Origin: Sphingobacterium humi
GTDB taxonomy: Bacteria > Bacteroidota > Bacteroidia > Sphingobacteriales > Sphingobacteriaceae
Reading direction: 5' to 3'
Assembly: GCF_009768885.1 (NCBI RefSeq)
Contig: NZ_WSQA01000018.1
Coordinates: forward strand, 1-64,000
Length of the DNA: 64,000 bases
A program made the translations under genes and the position numbers. Below, in pieces: positions 15,946 through 24,148 of this stretch; positions within the stretch are counted from its first letter, which is position 1, and each line of letters begins with the position of its first letter. A model generated the notes under the pieces. The model was not told the DNA's origin. It saw only the letters and a list, made by a program, of their open reading frames with translations, and searched no databases.

Positions 15946-17112
15946 TTGAAGAAGAAAAACATTGCCATATTAGGTTCTACAGGCAGTATTGGTACACAAG
16001 CATTAGAGGTTATTGAATCTTTTCCGTTGCATTTTGAGGTTTCTGTATTAACAGCTGCACGCAATGCCGCGTTGCTGATCCAACAGGCTTTAAAATTTCA
16101 ACCTCAGGTAGTCGTGTTATCTGATGAAATGGCTTACCAGCAGGTGAAGGAAGCATTGGCAGGAACGAATATCCGGGTATATTTCGGAGAAGATGCCATT
16201 GTAGATGCGGTGCAGCTGGATGAAATCGATGTGGTATTAACAGCGGTTGTAGGTTCTGTGGGCCTTCGTCCAACCGTAGCTGCTATCAAAAAAGGTAAAG
16301 ACATTGCCTTAGCCAATAAAGAAACGCTGGTGGTAGCCGGCGAATTGATTACGCAATTAATCGCAGAACATCAAGTCCGCCTATTACCGGTGGATTCGGA
16401 GCACTCTGCTATTTTTCAATGCTTGGTAGGTGAAGCTGATAATCCCATTGAGAAGGTTATCTTGACGGCTTCTGGCGGCCCCTTTCGAGGGAAAACAAAA
16501 GCTGAGCTTGCCCATGTGACCAAAGCACAAGCCCTAAAACATCCGAACTGGACGATGGGCGCTAAGATTACCATCGACTCGGCATCCTTAATGAATAAGG
16601 GGCTCGAAGTTATTGAAGCCAAGTGGCTGTTCGATCTGCAACCTCATCAGGTTGATGTGGTGGTGCATCCACAATCTATTATACACTCCCTGGTGCAATT
16701 TCAAGATGGTTCGTTGAAAGCGCAGATGGGATTGCCAACCATGAAGCTGCCTATTCAGTATGCATTGACTTATCCGGAGCGTTATGAAAATGGATCGGAA
16801 CGTTTTAACTTTATAGATTATCCGAATCTTAGTTTCGAGCGTCCAGATCGGGAAACCTTCAAGAACCTGGAGCTGGCTTTCCAAGCCATGGAAGAGGGCG
16901 GGAATAAACCTTGTGTCATGAACGCAGCAAACGAAGTGGTGGTTGCTTCCTTTTTAGCGGATGAGATTAATTTCTTGGCCATGAGCGAGATCATCGAAGA
17001 GACAATGTGTCAGGTGGAACAACAAAATCAATTGGCTCTGGCCGATTATTTGTATTTTGATGCAGAAAGTAGGAGAGTGGCACGAAGTTTAATAGAACGA
17101 AAATATAAATAA
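15946..17112 (+). CDS. dxr: 1-deoxy-D-xylulose 5-phosphate reductoisomerase
   Basis: Dxr converts DXP to MEP, the committed step of the non-mevalonate isoprenoid pathway, using NADPH and a divalent metal. The 388-residue length is standard. The NADPH loop is ILGSTGSIGTQ, ALANKETLV follows, and the metal-binding acids lie in LPVDSEHSAIFQ and SLMNKGLEVIEA. HPQSIIHSLV is the conserved segment near the catalytic site. The start codon is TTG at 15946: it gives the family-typical N-terminus KKKNIAILGSTG, and no ATG lies nearby in frame. It is in operon with rseP 17 bp downstream. Confidence 0.97.
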   Translation: MKKKNIAILGSTGSIGTQALEVIESFPLHFEVSVLTAARNAALLIQQALKFQPQVVVLSDEMAYQQVKEALAGTNIRVYFGEDAIVDAVQLDEIDVVLTAVVGSVGLRPTVAAIKKGKDIALANKETLVVAGELITQLIAEHQVRLLPVDSEHSAIFQCLVGEADNPIEKVILTASGGPFRGKTKAELAHVTKAQALKHPNWTMGAKITIDSASLMNKGLEVIEAKWLFDLQPHQVDVVVHPQSIIHSLVQFQDGSLKAQMGLPTMKLPIQYALTYPERYENGSERFNFIDYPNLSFERPDRETFKNLELAFQAMEEGGNKPCVMNAANEVVVASFLADEINFLAMSEIIEETMCQVEQQNQLALADYLYFDAESRRVARSLIERKYK

Positions 17113-17129
17113 ATCATAATTAGAAATAG

Positions 17130-18440
17130 ATGGGAGTAATCATCATGATAGGACAGGTTTTATTAGGCCTGTCGTTATTAATTATATTACATGAACTTGG
17201 CCACTTCCTGGCGGCACGAGCTTTTGGAATTAAAGTAGAGAAATTTTACCTGTTCTTTGACGCCTGGGGTGTCAAACTTTTCAAATTCAATTATAAAGGA
17301 TGTGAGTATGGTGTGGGCTGGCTTCCATTAGGGGGCTATGTGAAAATCGCCGGAATGATCGATGAGTCGATGGATACCGAGCAGATGAAAGGCGAGCCAC
17401 AGCCTTGGGAGTTCCGTTCTAAACCAGCCTGGCAGCGCCTAATCGTGATGCTGGGAGGGATTATCGTGAATGTTATTGTCGGTATCGTGGTATTCTGGAT
17501 GCTGACCTTTACTTACGGGTCCAACGATTTGGATACCCATAAACTTTATGGGGTGAAACCCGGAATCATCGGCCAGAAGGTAGGTCTTCAGAATGGCGAT
17601 AAGATTCTTGCTGTAAACGGTAAAACTACCAACCTTTTCTATGCCGACATCATGGCTTCGGAAGTGCTGATGGGAGATGCTGAATTGACGGTAGAAAGAG
17701 CAGGTCAACAAATGCAGATCAAAATGCCGGCAGATATCTTAAACGATGTTTCAGAGCATAAGAAGAACGAATTTGTGGAACCTATGTTCAAGATGTTGCC
17801 TGTTGTAGAGGTTGCCAAAGATTCGCGAGCCGAGAAGATGGGACTAGCTGTAGGTGATAGTATTGTGGCTATTAATGGGGTGCCCGTTGTTCAATTGGAA
17901 CAGTTTAAGCATGAATTAGAAGCTAACAAAGGAAAAGAAATCAACCTGGCAATCGTTCGCCAAGGTGCTGCCATGGAATTAAAAGGTGCAGCCGATACAA
18001 CCGCTGTATTAGGCTTTAGTAATCTTCCTTTGGTGCAGCAGAAATATGGCTTTATGGAATCCCTGCCGATTGGTGCTTCCAAAGCCTTCTCCGTGATTAC
18101 CGATAATATTAAAGGGTTTGGAAAGATCTTTAAAGGTGAAGTACGTGCCGACAAGGCACTATCAGGCCCGGTAGGTATTGCGACCATGTTTGGAACCGAA
18201 GTAAACTGGCTTCGTTTCTGGGGATTGGTTGGTATGCTTTCTATGGCTTTAGCTTTTATGAATATCCTGCCTATTCCAGCACTGGATGGTGGACATGTCA
18301 TCTTCCTCTTAATCGAAATGATACAAGGGAAACCACTCAGCGAGAAATTCCTGGAAAGAGCCCAGATGGTCGGCTTCTTTATCCTAGTCGCCCTGATGAT
18401 ATTCGTCTTTGGAAACGACATCTTTAAATTATCGAAATAA
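17130..18440 (+). CDS. rseP: Site-2 intramembrane metalloprotease
   Basis: RseP cleaves membrane-embedded substrates such as anti-sigma factors. The 436-residue protein has the zinc motif HELGH in IILHELGHFLAARAFG, two PDZ domains (about residues 125-205 and 215-300) and the second active-site motif NILPIPALDGGH near residue 375, each within membrane segments. ATGs at 17130 and 17145 are both possible starts, the second giving MIGQVLLG directly before the first membrane helix. It is the last gene of the operon, closed by a 16-bp perfect hairpin terminator 3 bp after the stop. Confidence 0.96.
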   Translation: MGVIIMIGQVLLGLSLLIILHELGHFLAARAFGIKVEKFYLFFDAWGVKLFKFNYKGCEYGVGWLPLGGYVKIAGMIDESMDTEQMKGEPQPWEFRSKPAWQRLIVMLGGIIVNVIVGIVVFWMLTFTYGSNDLDTHKLYGVKPGIIGQKVGLQNGDKILAVNGKTTNLFYADIMASEVLMGDAELTVERAGQQMQIKMPADILNDVSEHKKNEFVEPMFKMLPVVEVAKDSRAEKMGLAVGDSIVAINGVPVVQLEQFKHELEANKGKEINLAIVRQGAAMELKGAADTTAVLGFSNLPLVQQKYGFMESLPIGASKAFSVITDNIKGFGKIFKGEVRADKALSGPVGIATMFGTEVNWLRFWGLVGMLSMALAFMNILPIPALDGGHVIFLLIEMIQGKPLSEKFLERAQMVGFFILVALMIFVFGNDIFKLSK

Positions 18441-18443
18441 CTT

Positions 18444-18480
18444 AACCAAAGAGGCTGCCCGCAAGGCAGCCTCTTTGGTT
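18444..18480 (+). terminator. Strong hairpin terminator after rseP
   Basis: A perfect 16-bp stem (18444-18459 with 18465-18480) around the loop CGCAA. A heptamer repeat array begins directly after it. Confidence 0.85.
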
Positions 18481-18481
18481 A

Positions 18482-18693
18482 GATATGAGATATGAGACAG
18501 GAGATTTGAGACCGTAGTTGGTTAGGAAAAACTTGTTAAAGGAAGGAGAGATGCTAATTCCGCTAAGCTTAGATTTTCAGTATACATTAGCTTATTTACT
18601 TTCAGGGAATACAAGGAGCTTTCTTTTAATTTAAAGGATTACAAAAAGCTATTCCGCCATACAATTCTCATATCTCATATCTCACATCTCATA
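18482..18693. repeat. Two heptamer arrays in inverted orientation around a 156-bp interior
   Basis: 18482-18509 holds four 7-bp units (GATATGA twice, GACAGGA, GATTTGA). 18666-18693 holds four units of the reverse complement type (TCTCATA, TCTCATA, TCTCACA, TCTCATA). The two arrays face each other across sequence with no gene, forming an inverted pair. The same heptamer occurs at 128-169 and 56794-56821. Confidence 0.75.
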
Positions 18694-18697
18694 TCTT

Positions 18698-18744
18698 CCT
18701 TCATAAGTTTGAAAAAAAATATTTTTTTTTCAAACTTATGAAGG
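18698..18744. repeat. Near-perfect 47-bp palindrome upstream of the carA leader
   Basis: CCTTCATAAGTTTG at 18698-18711 is the exact reverse complement of 18731-18744. Between them lies A8-TA-T9, so the symmetry continues to the centre with one base off. It ends 8 bp before the -7 box at 18753, covering where a -33 element should be. It could be a regulator-binding or cruciform site, or a terminator without an obvious gene. Confidence 0.75.
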
Positions 18745-18752
18745 CTATTTAC

Positions 18753-18866
18753 TACCTTTGTCTCCCAATAAAATGAAAGAGACCTTCTTCCCAATATCGT
18801 TGCAAATCGTATCTGTACAACAGATCAATTCATAAATTGATACAATAGCCCGTTTGGGCTTTTTTT
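18753..18866 (+). promoter_or_regulatory. carA leader: -7 box, short ORF, hairpin and intrinsic terminator
   Basis: TACCTTTG at 18753-18760 is an exact -7 box. The transcript would start near 18764. A 20-codon ORF (18773-18835) follows. Its stop codon falls in the loop of a hairpin ATCAATT-CATA-AATTGAT (18824-18841), and six bases later AGCCC-GTTT-GGGCT plus a T run (18847-18866) forms an intrinsic terminator. carA begins 56 bp beyond. The order promoter, leader ORF, hairpin, terminator, structural gene is that of an attenuator. A free-standing ~100-nt RNA is the alternative. No PyrR-type binding sequence is recognised. Confidence 0.5.
18773..18835 (+). CDS. Possible leader peptide of carA, 20 residues
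   Basis: ATG at 18773 to TAA at 18833-18835. The product begins MKETFFPISLQ; there is no run of one amino acid that would explain ribosome stalling. It is kept only because its stop codon sits in the hairpin next to the terminator; the ORF may be chance. Confidence 0.25.
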   Translation: MKETFFPISLQIVSVQQINS

Positions 18867-18922
18867 GTGCACGATGGGGAAGGGTTTTCAGGAATGAAGA
18901 ATTAATTTAACTCGAAATAGAA

Positions 18923-20023
18923 ATGACCAACTACAGCAAATTGCCGGCAATTTTAGTCCTTGAGGATGGAACTGTTTTTCATGGGAAAGCAGCAGGGAAA
19001 ATTGGTACCACGACGGGAGAGATTTGTTTCAACACCGGAACCACGGGTTACCAGGAGATTTTTACCGATCCTTCCTATTATGCGCAGATTATGGTAACCA
19101 CCAATGCCCATATCGGAAACTACGGTATCGATGATGCGGACGAAGAGTCGAATAAAATACAGATTGCTGGATTGGTTTGTAAGAACTACAATATTAACTA
19201 CAGCCGTAAAATGGCTGATCAGTCTATTCAGAATTACTTTGAAGAGGGCAATTTAGTAGGTATCTCCGATATCGATACCCGTTCTTTAGTGCGTCATATT
19301 CGCAGTAAAGGTGCCATGAATGCCATTATCTCTTCAGAGAATTTAGATGTAGATTCCCTGAAAGCAGCTTTAGCGAAAGTGCCTTCCATGGATGGCTTGG
19401 AGCTATCTTCTCAAGTATCTACGAAAGAACCGTACTTCTACGGGGAGGACTCAGCACCTACGCGTATCGCTGTACTTGATTTAGGTATTAAAAAGAATAT
19501 CCTACGCAACTTCGATTCTCGTCAGGTATATGCGAAGGTATTCCCAGCGAAAACAACCTTTCAGGAAATGGAAGCTTGGAATCCGGATGGATACTTCATT
19601 TCGAATGGCCCTGGCGATCCAGCAGCCATGGATTACGCTATCCAGACCGTAAAGGATATCCTGGAAGCTGATAAACCGATGTTCGGTATCTGCTTAGGAC
19701 ACCAGATCTTAGCCCTAGCAAATGATATCCGTACGAGCAAAATGCACAATGGACATCGTGGTATCAACCACCCGGTTAAAAATATCATTGCCAACAAATG
19801 TGAGATTACCTCTCAGAACCATGGCTTCGGTGTGGTAGCAGAGGATATTGAAAAATCAGATAAGGTAGAAGTAACCCACGTGAATTTGAACGACAATTCC
19901 ATCGAAGGTATTCGCGTGAAAGGCAAGAAGGCATTCTCGGTGCAGTATCACCCAGAATCTTCTCCAGGTCCACACGATTCCCGTTACTTATTCGATGATT
20001 TCGTAGCGATGATTAAAGGATAA
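18923..20023 (+). CDS. carA: Carbamoyl-phosphate synthase, small (glutaminase) chain
   Basis: CarA releases ammonia from glutamine and passes it to CarB for carbamoyl phosphate, the precursor of pyrimidines and arginine. It has 366 residues. The N-terminal small-chain domain begins LPAILVLEDGTVFHGKAAG and contains FNTGTTGYQEIFTDPSY. The class I amidotransferase domain has the nucleophile Cys in FGICLGHQIL and the His-Glu pair in VQYHPESSPGPHD. carB is not next to it; enolase follows after a terminator. The upstream leader suggests control by transcription attenuation, which is inference. Confidence 0.97.
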   Translation: MTNYSKLPAILVLEDGTVFHGKAAGKIGTTTGEICFNTGTTGYQEIFTDPSYYAQIMVTTNAHIGNYGIDDADEESNKIQIAGLVCKNYNINYSRKMADQSIQNYFEEGNLVGISDIDTRSLVRHIRSKGAMNAIISSENLDVDSLKAALAKVPSMDGLELSSQVSTKEPYFYGEDSAPTRIAVLDLGIKKNILRNFDSRQVYAKVFPAKTTFQEMEAWNPDGYFISNGPGDPAAMDYAIQTVKDILEADKPMFGICLGHQILALANDIRTSKMHNGHRGINHPVKNIIANKCEITSQNHGFGVVAEDIEKSDKVEVTHVNLNDNSIEGIRVKGKKAFSVQYHPESSPGPHDSRYLFDDFVAMIKG

Positions 20024-20038
20024 GATAAGCTATTATAA

Positions 20039-20065
20039 AAAGCCTCAGGAATTCCTGGGGCTTTC
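20039..20065 (+). terminator. Intrinsic terminator after carA
   Basis: AGCC-T-CAGGA with TCCTG-G-GGCT, followed by TTTCTT. Confidence 0.75.
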
Positions 20066-20085
20066 TTATGATTTCTAGTCTATAA

Positions 20086-20114
20086 TTGACAAAAAAGGGA
20101 ATTGCTTAGCTTTA
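20086..20114 (+). promoter_or_regulatory. Promoter of enolase
   Basis: TTG at 20086-20088, 18 bp, TAGCTTTA at 20107-20114. A second exact -7 match, TATTTTTG at 20132-20139, lies nearer the gene, so two start sites are possible. Confidence 0.5.
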
Positions 20115-20216
20115 ACCTTATACTTTTTTCCTATTTTTGATTAAGACATATAAATTACTATATTAGTTTCTTTAATACACTAAGCAAATACAAGAATTAA
20201 AATAAACCACAGAAAA

Positions 20217-21515
20217 ATGAGCTTGATAATCGATGTACATGCGCGTCAAATTCTAGATTCGCGCGGAAACCCTACTATAGAGGTTGATGTAACTACACAA
20301 AACGGTTTCGTAGGCCGTGCAGCTGTTCCTTCCGGAGCATCTACTGGAGCACACGAGGCTGTTGAATTGCGTGACGGCGACAAAAAACAATACCTAGGAA
20401 AAGGCGTATTGAAAGCGGTAGAAAACGTAAATACCAAAATTGCGAAAGCCTTAGAAGGAGTTGATGTATTCGAGCAAAATGCCATCGATAAATTGATGAT
20501 CGATCTTGATGGATCAGAAAACAAAGGTAAATTAGGCGCTAACGCGATCCTAGGTGTATCCTTAGCTGTAGCAAAAGCAGCTGCGCAGGAAAGCCGCCAG
20601 CCATTATACCGTTATATTGGCGGTGTAAATGCCAATACATTGCCATTGCCGATGATGAACATCGTGAATGGTGGTGCCCACTCTGATGCACCGATTGCTT
20701 TCCAAGAGTTTATGATTATGCCTGTAGGCGCATCTTCATTCTCTGAAGCGTTACGCTGGGGTGCAGAAGTATTCCACAACTTAAAGAAAATCTTACACGA
20801 TCGTAACTTATCTACTGCCGTAGGTGATGAAGGTGGTTTTGCACCTACATTCGAAGGGACAGAAGATGCGATCGAAACGATCCTTGAAGCCATTAAAAAA
20901 GCAGGTTACAAACCAGGAAAAGATATCTGTTTAGCATTAGACTGTGCTTCTACCGAGTTCTTCGTAAAAGGTAAATACGACTATGCGAAGTTTGAAGGAA
21001 AAGGTGGAGCTGTTCGCACGGTTGAAGAGCAAGCACAATACTTAGCAGACTTAACGGCAAAATACCCAATTATCTCCATCGAAGACGGTATGGCCGAAGA
21101 CGATTGGAAAGGTTGGAAGTTATTAACAGAGAAAATCGGCGACCGCGTACAGTTGGTTGGTGACGATTTATTTGTTACAAACACAAAACGTCTTCAAGAC
21201 GGAATCGATAAAGATACAGCAAACTCGATCTTAGTAAAAGTAAACCAAATCGGTTCTTTAACAGAGACGATCAATGCGGTACACTTGGCTCAAACAAATG
21301 GCTATACGTCTGTAATGTCGCATCGTTCTGGTGAAACAGAAGATACCACAATTGCTGATTTAGCGGTTGCATTAAACTGTGGACAGATCAAAACCGGTTC
21401 TATCTCTCGTTCAGATAGGATTGCAAAATACAACCAATTGCTTCGTATTGAAGAAGAATTGGGAAGCAATGCGAAGTTCATCGGAAAGGACTTCAAATAC
21501 GCACCTAAAAAATAA
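20217..21515 (+). CDS. eno: Enolase
   Basis: Enolase interconverts 2-phosphoglycerate and phosphoenolpyruvate in glycolysis. The 432-residue length is standard. The N-terminus IIDVHARQILDSRGNPTIEV, the mobile loop with SGASTGAHEA, the metal ligands in CLALDCASTEF, SIEDGMAEDDW and VGDDLFVTN, the catalytic Lys in ILVKVNQIGSLTE and the signature SHRSGETEDTTIAD are all present. It is monocistronic between two terminators. Codon use looks strongly biased, as expected for a highly expressed gene; this was not measured. Confidence 0.99.
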   Translation: MSLIIDVHARQILDSRGNPTIEVDVTTQNGFVGRAAVPSGASTGAHEAVELRDGDKKQYLGKGVLKAVENVNTKIAKALEGVDVFEQNAIDKLMIDLDGSENKGKLGANAILGVSLAVAKAAAQESRQPLYRYIGGVNANTLPLPMMNIVNGGAHSDAPIAFQEFMIMPVGASSFSEALRWGAEVFHNLKKILHDRNLSTAVGDEGGFAPTFEGTEDAIETILEAIKKAGYKPGKDICLALDCASTEFFVKGKYDYAKFEGKGGAVRTVEEQAQYLADLTAKYPIISIEDGMAEDDWKGWKLLTEKIGDRVQLVGDDLFVTNTKRLQDGIDKDTANSILVKVNQIGSLTETINAVHLAQTNGYTSVMSHRSGETEDTTIADLAVALNCGQIKTGSISRSDRIAKYNQLLRIEEELGSNAKFIGKDFKYAPKK

Positions 21516-21521
21516 GGGTAT

Positions 21522-21550
21522 AAAGGGAGCTTCGAATAAGCTCCCTTTTT
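21522..21550 (+). terminator. Intrinsic terminator after eno
   Basis: AAAGGGAGCTT, loop CGAAT, AAGCTCCCTTT, then T run. Confidence 0.88.
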
Positions 21551-21580
21551 ATTTCTCCTATCTTCCGTCAACATTCCAAC

Positions 21581-21611
21581 TTGTTTTCTTCCACAGTAAA
21601 TTCTATCTTTA
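21581..21611 (+). promoter_or_regulatory. Promoter of the FtsB/DivIC gene
   Basis: TTG at 21581-21583, 20 bp, TATCTTTA at 21604-21611. The start site would lie about 25 nt before the ATG at 21641, which argues against a TTG translation start at 21581. Confidence 0.55.
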
Positions 21612-21640
21612 TCGAGGTTTTAGGCTTTATATCAATCCCT

Positions 21641-21946
21641 ATGGAACGTTTTATCAATACCATCCGAAATAAGTACTTAATTGCAGGTGTCGCCTTTGTG
21701 GTGTGGATGTGCTTTTTTGATCGTTATGACTTCGCCACGCAGTATAACTTTCAATCGGAGAAATCGAAATTAGAGGAGGAGAAGGCCTATTATACCAAGG
21801 AGATTTCCACTATTGAAACAGCCATTAAGGATGTGCAATACAATCCCAACGAAATCCAACGCATCGCGCGGGAGAAGTATAAAATGAAAAAAGATAAAGA
21901 AGATATCTATATCGTCACGGAAGTAGAAGCGACGACAAAAAATTAA
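21641..21946 (+). CDS. Septum formation initiator, FtsB/DivIC family
   Basis: A 101-residue division protein. One membrane helix (KYLIAGVAFVVWMCFF, near residues 10-25) is followed by a coiled coil (SEKSKLEEEKAYYTKEIS) and the family C-terminal motif PNEIQRIAREKYKMKKDKEDIY. The family forms a complex with FtsL and FtsQ at the division septum. I chose the ATG at 21641 over an upstream TTG frame because a promoter occupies the upstream region and the MERF start gives a normal family N-terminus. The location after eno is common in Bacteroidota. Confidence 0.9.
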   Translation: MERFINTIRNKYLIAGVAFVVWMCFFDRYDFATQYNFQSEKSKLEEEKAYYTKEISTIETAIKDVQYNPNEIQRIAREKYKMKKDKEDIYIVTEVEATTKN

Positions 21947-21971
21947 AGCTAGCCTCAGGCTAGCTTTTTTA
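21945..21971. terminator. Bidirectional terminator between DivIC and FkbM genes
   Basis: AAAGCTAGCC, loop TCA, GGCTAGCTTT with a T run on the plus strand. It overlaps the DivIC stop codon and ends next to the FkbM stop. Confidence 0.8.
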
Positions 21972-22676
21972 TTAGGCTGATTTCACCAGCGAAATCTCTT
22001 GATAGGTATCTGAAATAGCAAAAATCCGATAACCATGTTGATACAAGGCTTTAAAGAATTTATCGCCTTTCGCTTTACCATCCGGAAAGAAGCGTTCATG
22101 CGTTTCAATCAGTATTTGTTTTATACTAACACCTGAGTTTAGAATGCCTTCAATTACAGCGTATTCAGAGCCCTCAATATCCATCTTTAACACATCGATG
22201 TGTGTATGCCCTAATTCCGTAGTGATGTCCTTAAAGTCTTTTAAAAGCACCTCTACAGCATTATGCTCATCCACCAATTTATGCTCATATACACTACCCG
22301 ACACATGGTCCTTATTCTTGGGCAGGTTAAAAGTTACTGTACCGGTTTGTTCGCCAATGCCAAAGGGATGGAAATGGAACCCCGCGGGAATATCCTGCTT
22401 ACTGATGTAATCGATAGACTTCGGGGTAGGGTCAAATCCAAAGACCTGACTGCCATGTTTCGCGATGATATCCAGGTCGAAGGAGATGTCTTCGCCAATT
22501 CCGAAAGAATAGACAATGGCATCCTCAGGTACGAGGGTAGGGTCAATATAGAAGCCACCATAGCCGTTGCCATACCATTTCTTTTCGTGTTTCTCTTCGA
22601 TATCGATAAACGATATTTTACCAATACGGGCTTTTATCCAGTATTCTAGACGTTTTAGGTTGCTATTTCTTTCCAT
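21972..22676 (-). CDS. FkbM-family methyltransferase
   Basis: A 234-residue SAM-dependent methyltransferase of the FkbM family, which O-methylates sugars or polyketides. The SAM-binding part includes IVYSFGIGEDISFDLDIIAK and VFGFDPTPKSI; the family motif VLKMDIEGSEYAVIEGIL is clear, and LIETHERFF lies near the C-terminus. The substrate is unknown; no glycan gene cluster surrounds it. It is a single gene with a weak -7 match (TATATTTA) upstream. Confidence 0.88.
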   Translation of the reverse strand: MERNSNLKRLEYWIKARIGKISFIDIEEKHEKKWYGNGYGGFYIDPTLVPEDAIVYSFGIGEDISFDLDIIAKHGSQVFGFDPTPKSIDYISKQDIPAGFHFHPFGIGEQTGTVTFNLPKNKDHVSGSVYEHKLVDEHNAVEVLLKDFKDITTELGHTHIDVLKMDIEGSEYAVIEGILNSGVSIKQILIETHERFFPDGKAKGDKFFKALYQHGYRIFAISDTYQEISLVKSA

Positions 22677-22721
22677 TCTTTTTGGCAGATATTATTAAAT
22701 ATAGCCAAAAAATTGAAAAAA

Positions 22722-24086
22722 CTATATTTCTGAAATCGCTGAGATAATATCGTATTGGGTAATGATATTGAATTTCCCAAACTCATCCTCTACCAGAACG
22801 GCCTGGGTATCTTTATCGATCAACCTGGAGATCTTTTCAATGGAGGTGTTTAAATCCACAAACGGGAAAGGTTTGGAGGCAATGCTCTGCACTTCGGCCG
22901 ATTTTAACGCCGGATTTTCCAATAAGGCAGTCAAGATATCCGCTTCGGTCACTTTGCCAATCACCATACCTTGTTGGGTTAAAGGGATTTGGGAAATGTT
23001 CAAGGACTTCATGATGTTAAAGGTCTCCATTACCGATTGGTTTACATCGGCCGTTACGATTTCCTGATGTCCACGTTTCTTCAAAATAGATTTGGCGGTT
23101 AATTTCTCATCTTTCAAGAAGCCACGCTCACGAAGCCAATCTTCATTATACATTTTACCCATATAGCGGGATCCATGATCGTGGAAGATCACGACGACCA
23201 CATCATCCTCGTTCAGGCTGTCGGCTAATTGTAACAGGCCTGCCACTGCAGCACCTGCCGAGTTGCCCGCAAATATACCTTCCTTACGCGCCAGTTCACG
23301 CGTCATTAACGCGGCGTCCTTATCGGTTACTTTTTCAAAGAGGTCAATAACACTGAAGTCCACATTCTCAGGTAGGAAATCCTCGCCAATGCCTTCGGTG
23401 ATGTAAGGATAGATCTCGTTTTTATCGAAGATGCCTGTTTCTTTATATTTTTTAAATACGGAGCCAAACGTATCGATGCCCCATACTTTAATGTTCGGAT
23501 TCTGCTCGCGTAGATAGCGTGCTGTTCCAGAAATAGTACCACCAGTACCTACACCAACAACCAAGTGGGTAATCTTTCCTTCGGTCTGTTTCCAAATCTC
23601 CGGACCCGTCTGTTCGTAATGTGCTTTACTGTTCGATAAGTTGTCGTATTGATTGGCCTTCCAGGCGTTTGGCACTTCTTTCTCCAGACGGCTGGATACG
23701 GAATAGTAGGAGCGGGGATCTTCCGGATCCACGTTTGTCGGACATACGATTACTTCCGCGCCAAAGGCACGCAGGGCATCTATTTTCTCTTTGGATTGTT
23801 TATCGGTGGTGGTGAATATACATCTGTAGCCTTTCACTACGGCAGCCATGGCCAGCCCCATGCCTGTATTTCCCGAGGTGCCTTCAATAATGGTTCCTCC
23901 AGGTTTCAAGAGGCCCGCCTGTTCGGCGTCCTCAATCATCTTTAAGGCCATCCGATCCTTAATCGAGTTACCGGGGTTGGTCGTCTCTATCTTGGCCAGG
24001 ATGGTCCCTTTAATATGTTTTGTCACTTGGTTTAATTTAACCAAGGGCGTGTTTCCAATGGTTTCTAAGATGTTGTTATACCACAT
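22722..24086 (-). CDS. Cystathionine beta-synthase-type PLP enzyme with C-terminal CBS pair
   Basis: A 454-residue enzyme. Residues 1-320 form the beta-family PLP domain: the Schiff-base Lys lies in NPGNSIKDRMALKM, EGTSGNTGMGLA is the substrate loop, and GTGGTISGTARYL binds the PLP phosphate. Residues about 335-454 are two CBS motifs. This layout matches cystathionine beta-synthase (serine + homocysteine to cystathionine) without the heme-binding N-terminus of animal enzymes. Some relatives act as cysteine synthases, so the exact reaction is not certain. The PLP enzyme at 55091 could complete transsulfuration. It has its own promoter inside the 3' end of the AMP nucleosidase gene. Confidence 0.9.
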   Translation of the reverse strand: MWYNNILETIGNTPLVKLNQVTKHIKGTILAKIETTNPGNSIKDRMALKMIEDAEQAGLLKPGGTIIEGTSGNTGMGLAMAAVVKGYRCIFTTTDKQSKEKIDALRAFGAEVIVCPTNVDPEDPRSYYSVSSRLEKEVPNAWKANQYDNLSNSKAHYEQTGPEIWKQTEGKITHLVVGVGTGGTISGTARYLREQNPNIKVWGIDTFGSVFKKYKETGIFDKNEIYPYITEGIGEDFLPENVDFSVIDLFEKVTDKDAALMTRELARKEGIFAGNSAGAAVAGLLQLADSLNEDDVVVVIFHDHGSRYMGKMYNEDWLRERGFLKDEKLTAKSILKKRGHQEIVTADVNQSVMETFNIMKSLNISQIPLTQQGMVIGKVTEADILTALLENPALKSAEVQSIASKPFPFVDLNTSIEKISRLIDKDTQAVLVEDEFGKFNIITQYDIISAISEI

Positions 24087-24119
24087 AGGTGAAAATATTT
24101 GCTTTCCTTTTTGGAGCTA

Positions 24120-24148
24120 CAAAGGTAGCCAAATTTTAGAACTTCAAA
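24120..24148 (-). promoter_or_regulatory. Promoter of the cystathionine beta-synthase gene
   Basis: On the minus strand TTTG at 24145-24148, a 17-bp gap and TACCTTTG at 24120-24127, an exact -7 box. The -33 element lies inside the end of the upstream AMP nucleosidase gene. Confidence 0.55.
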
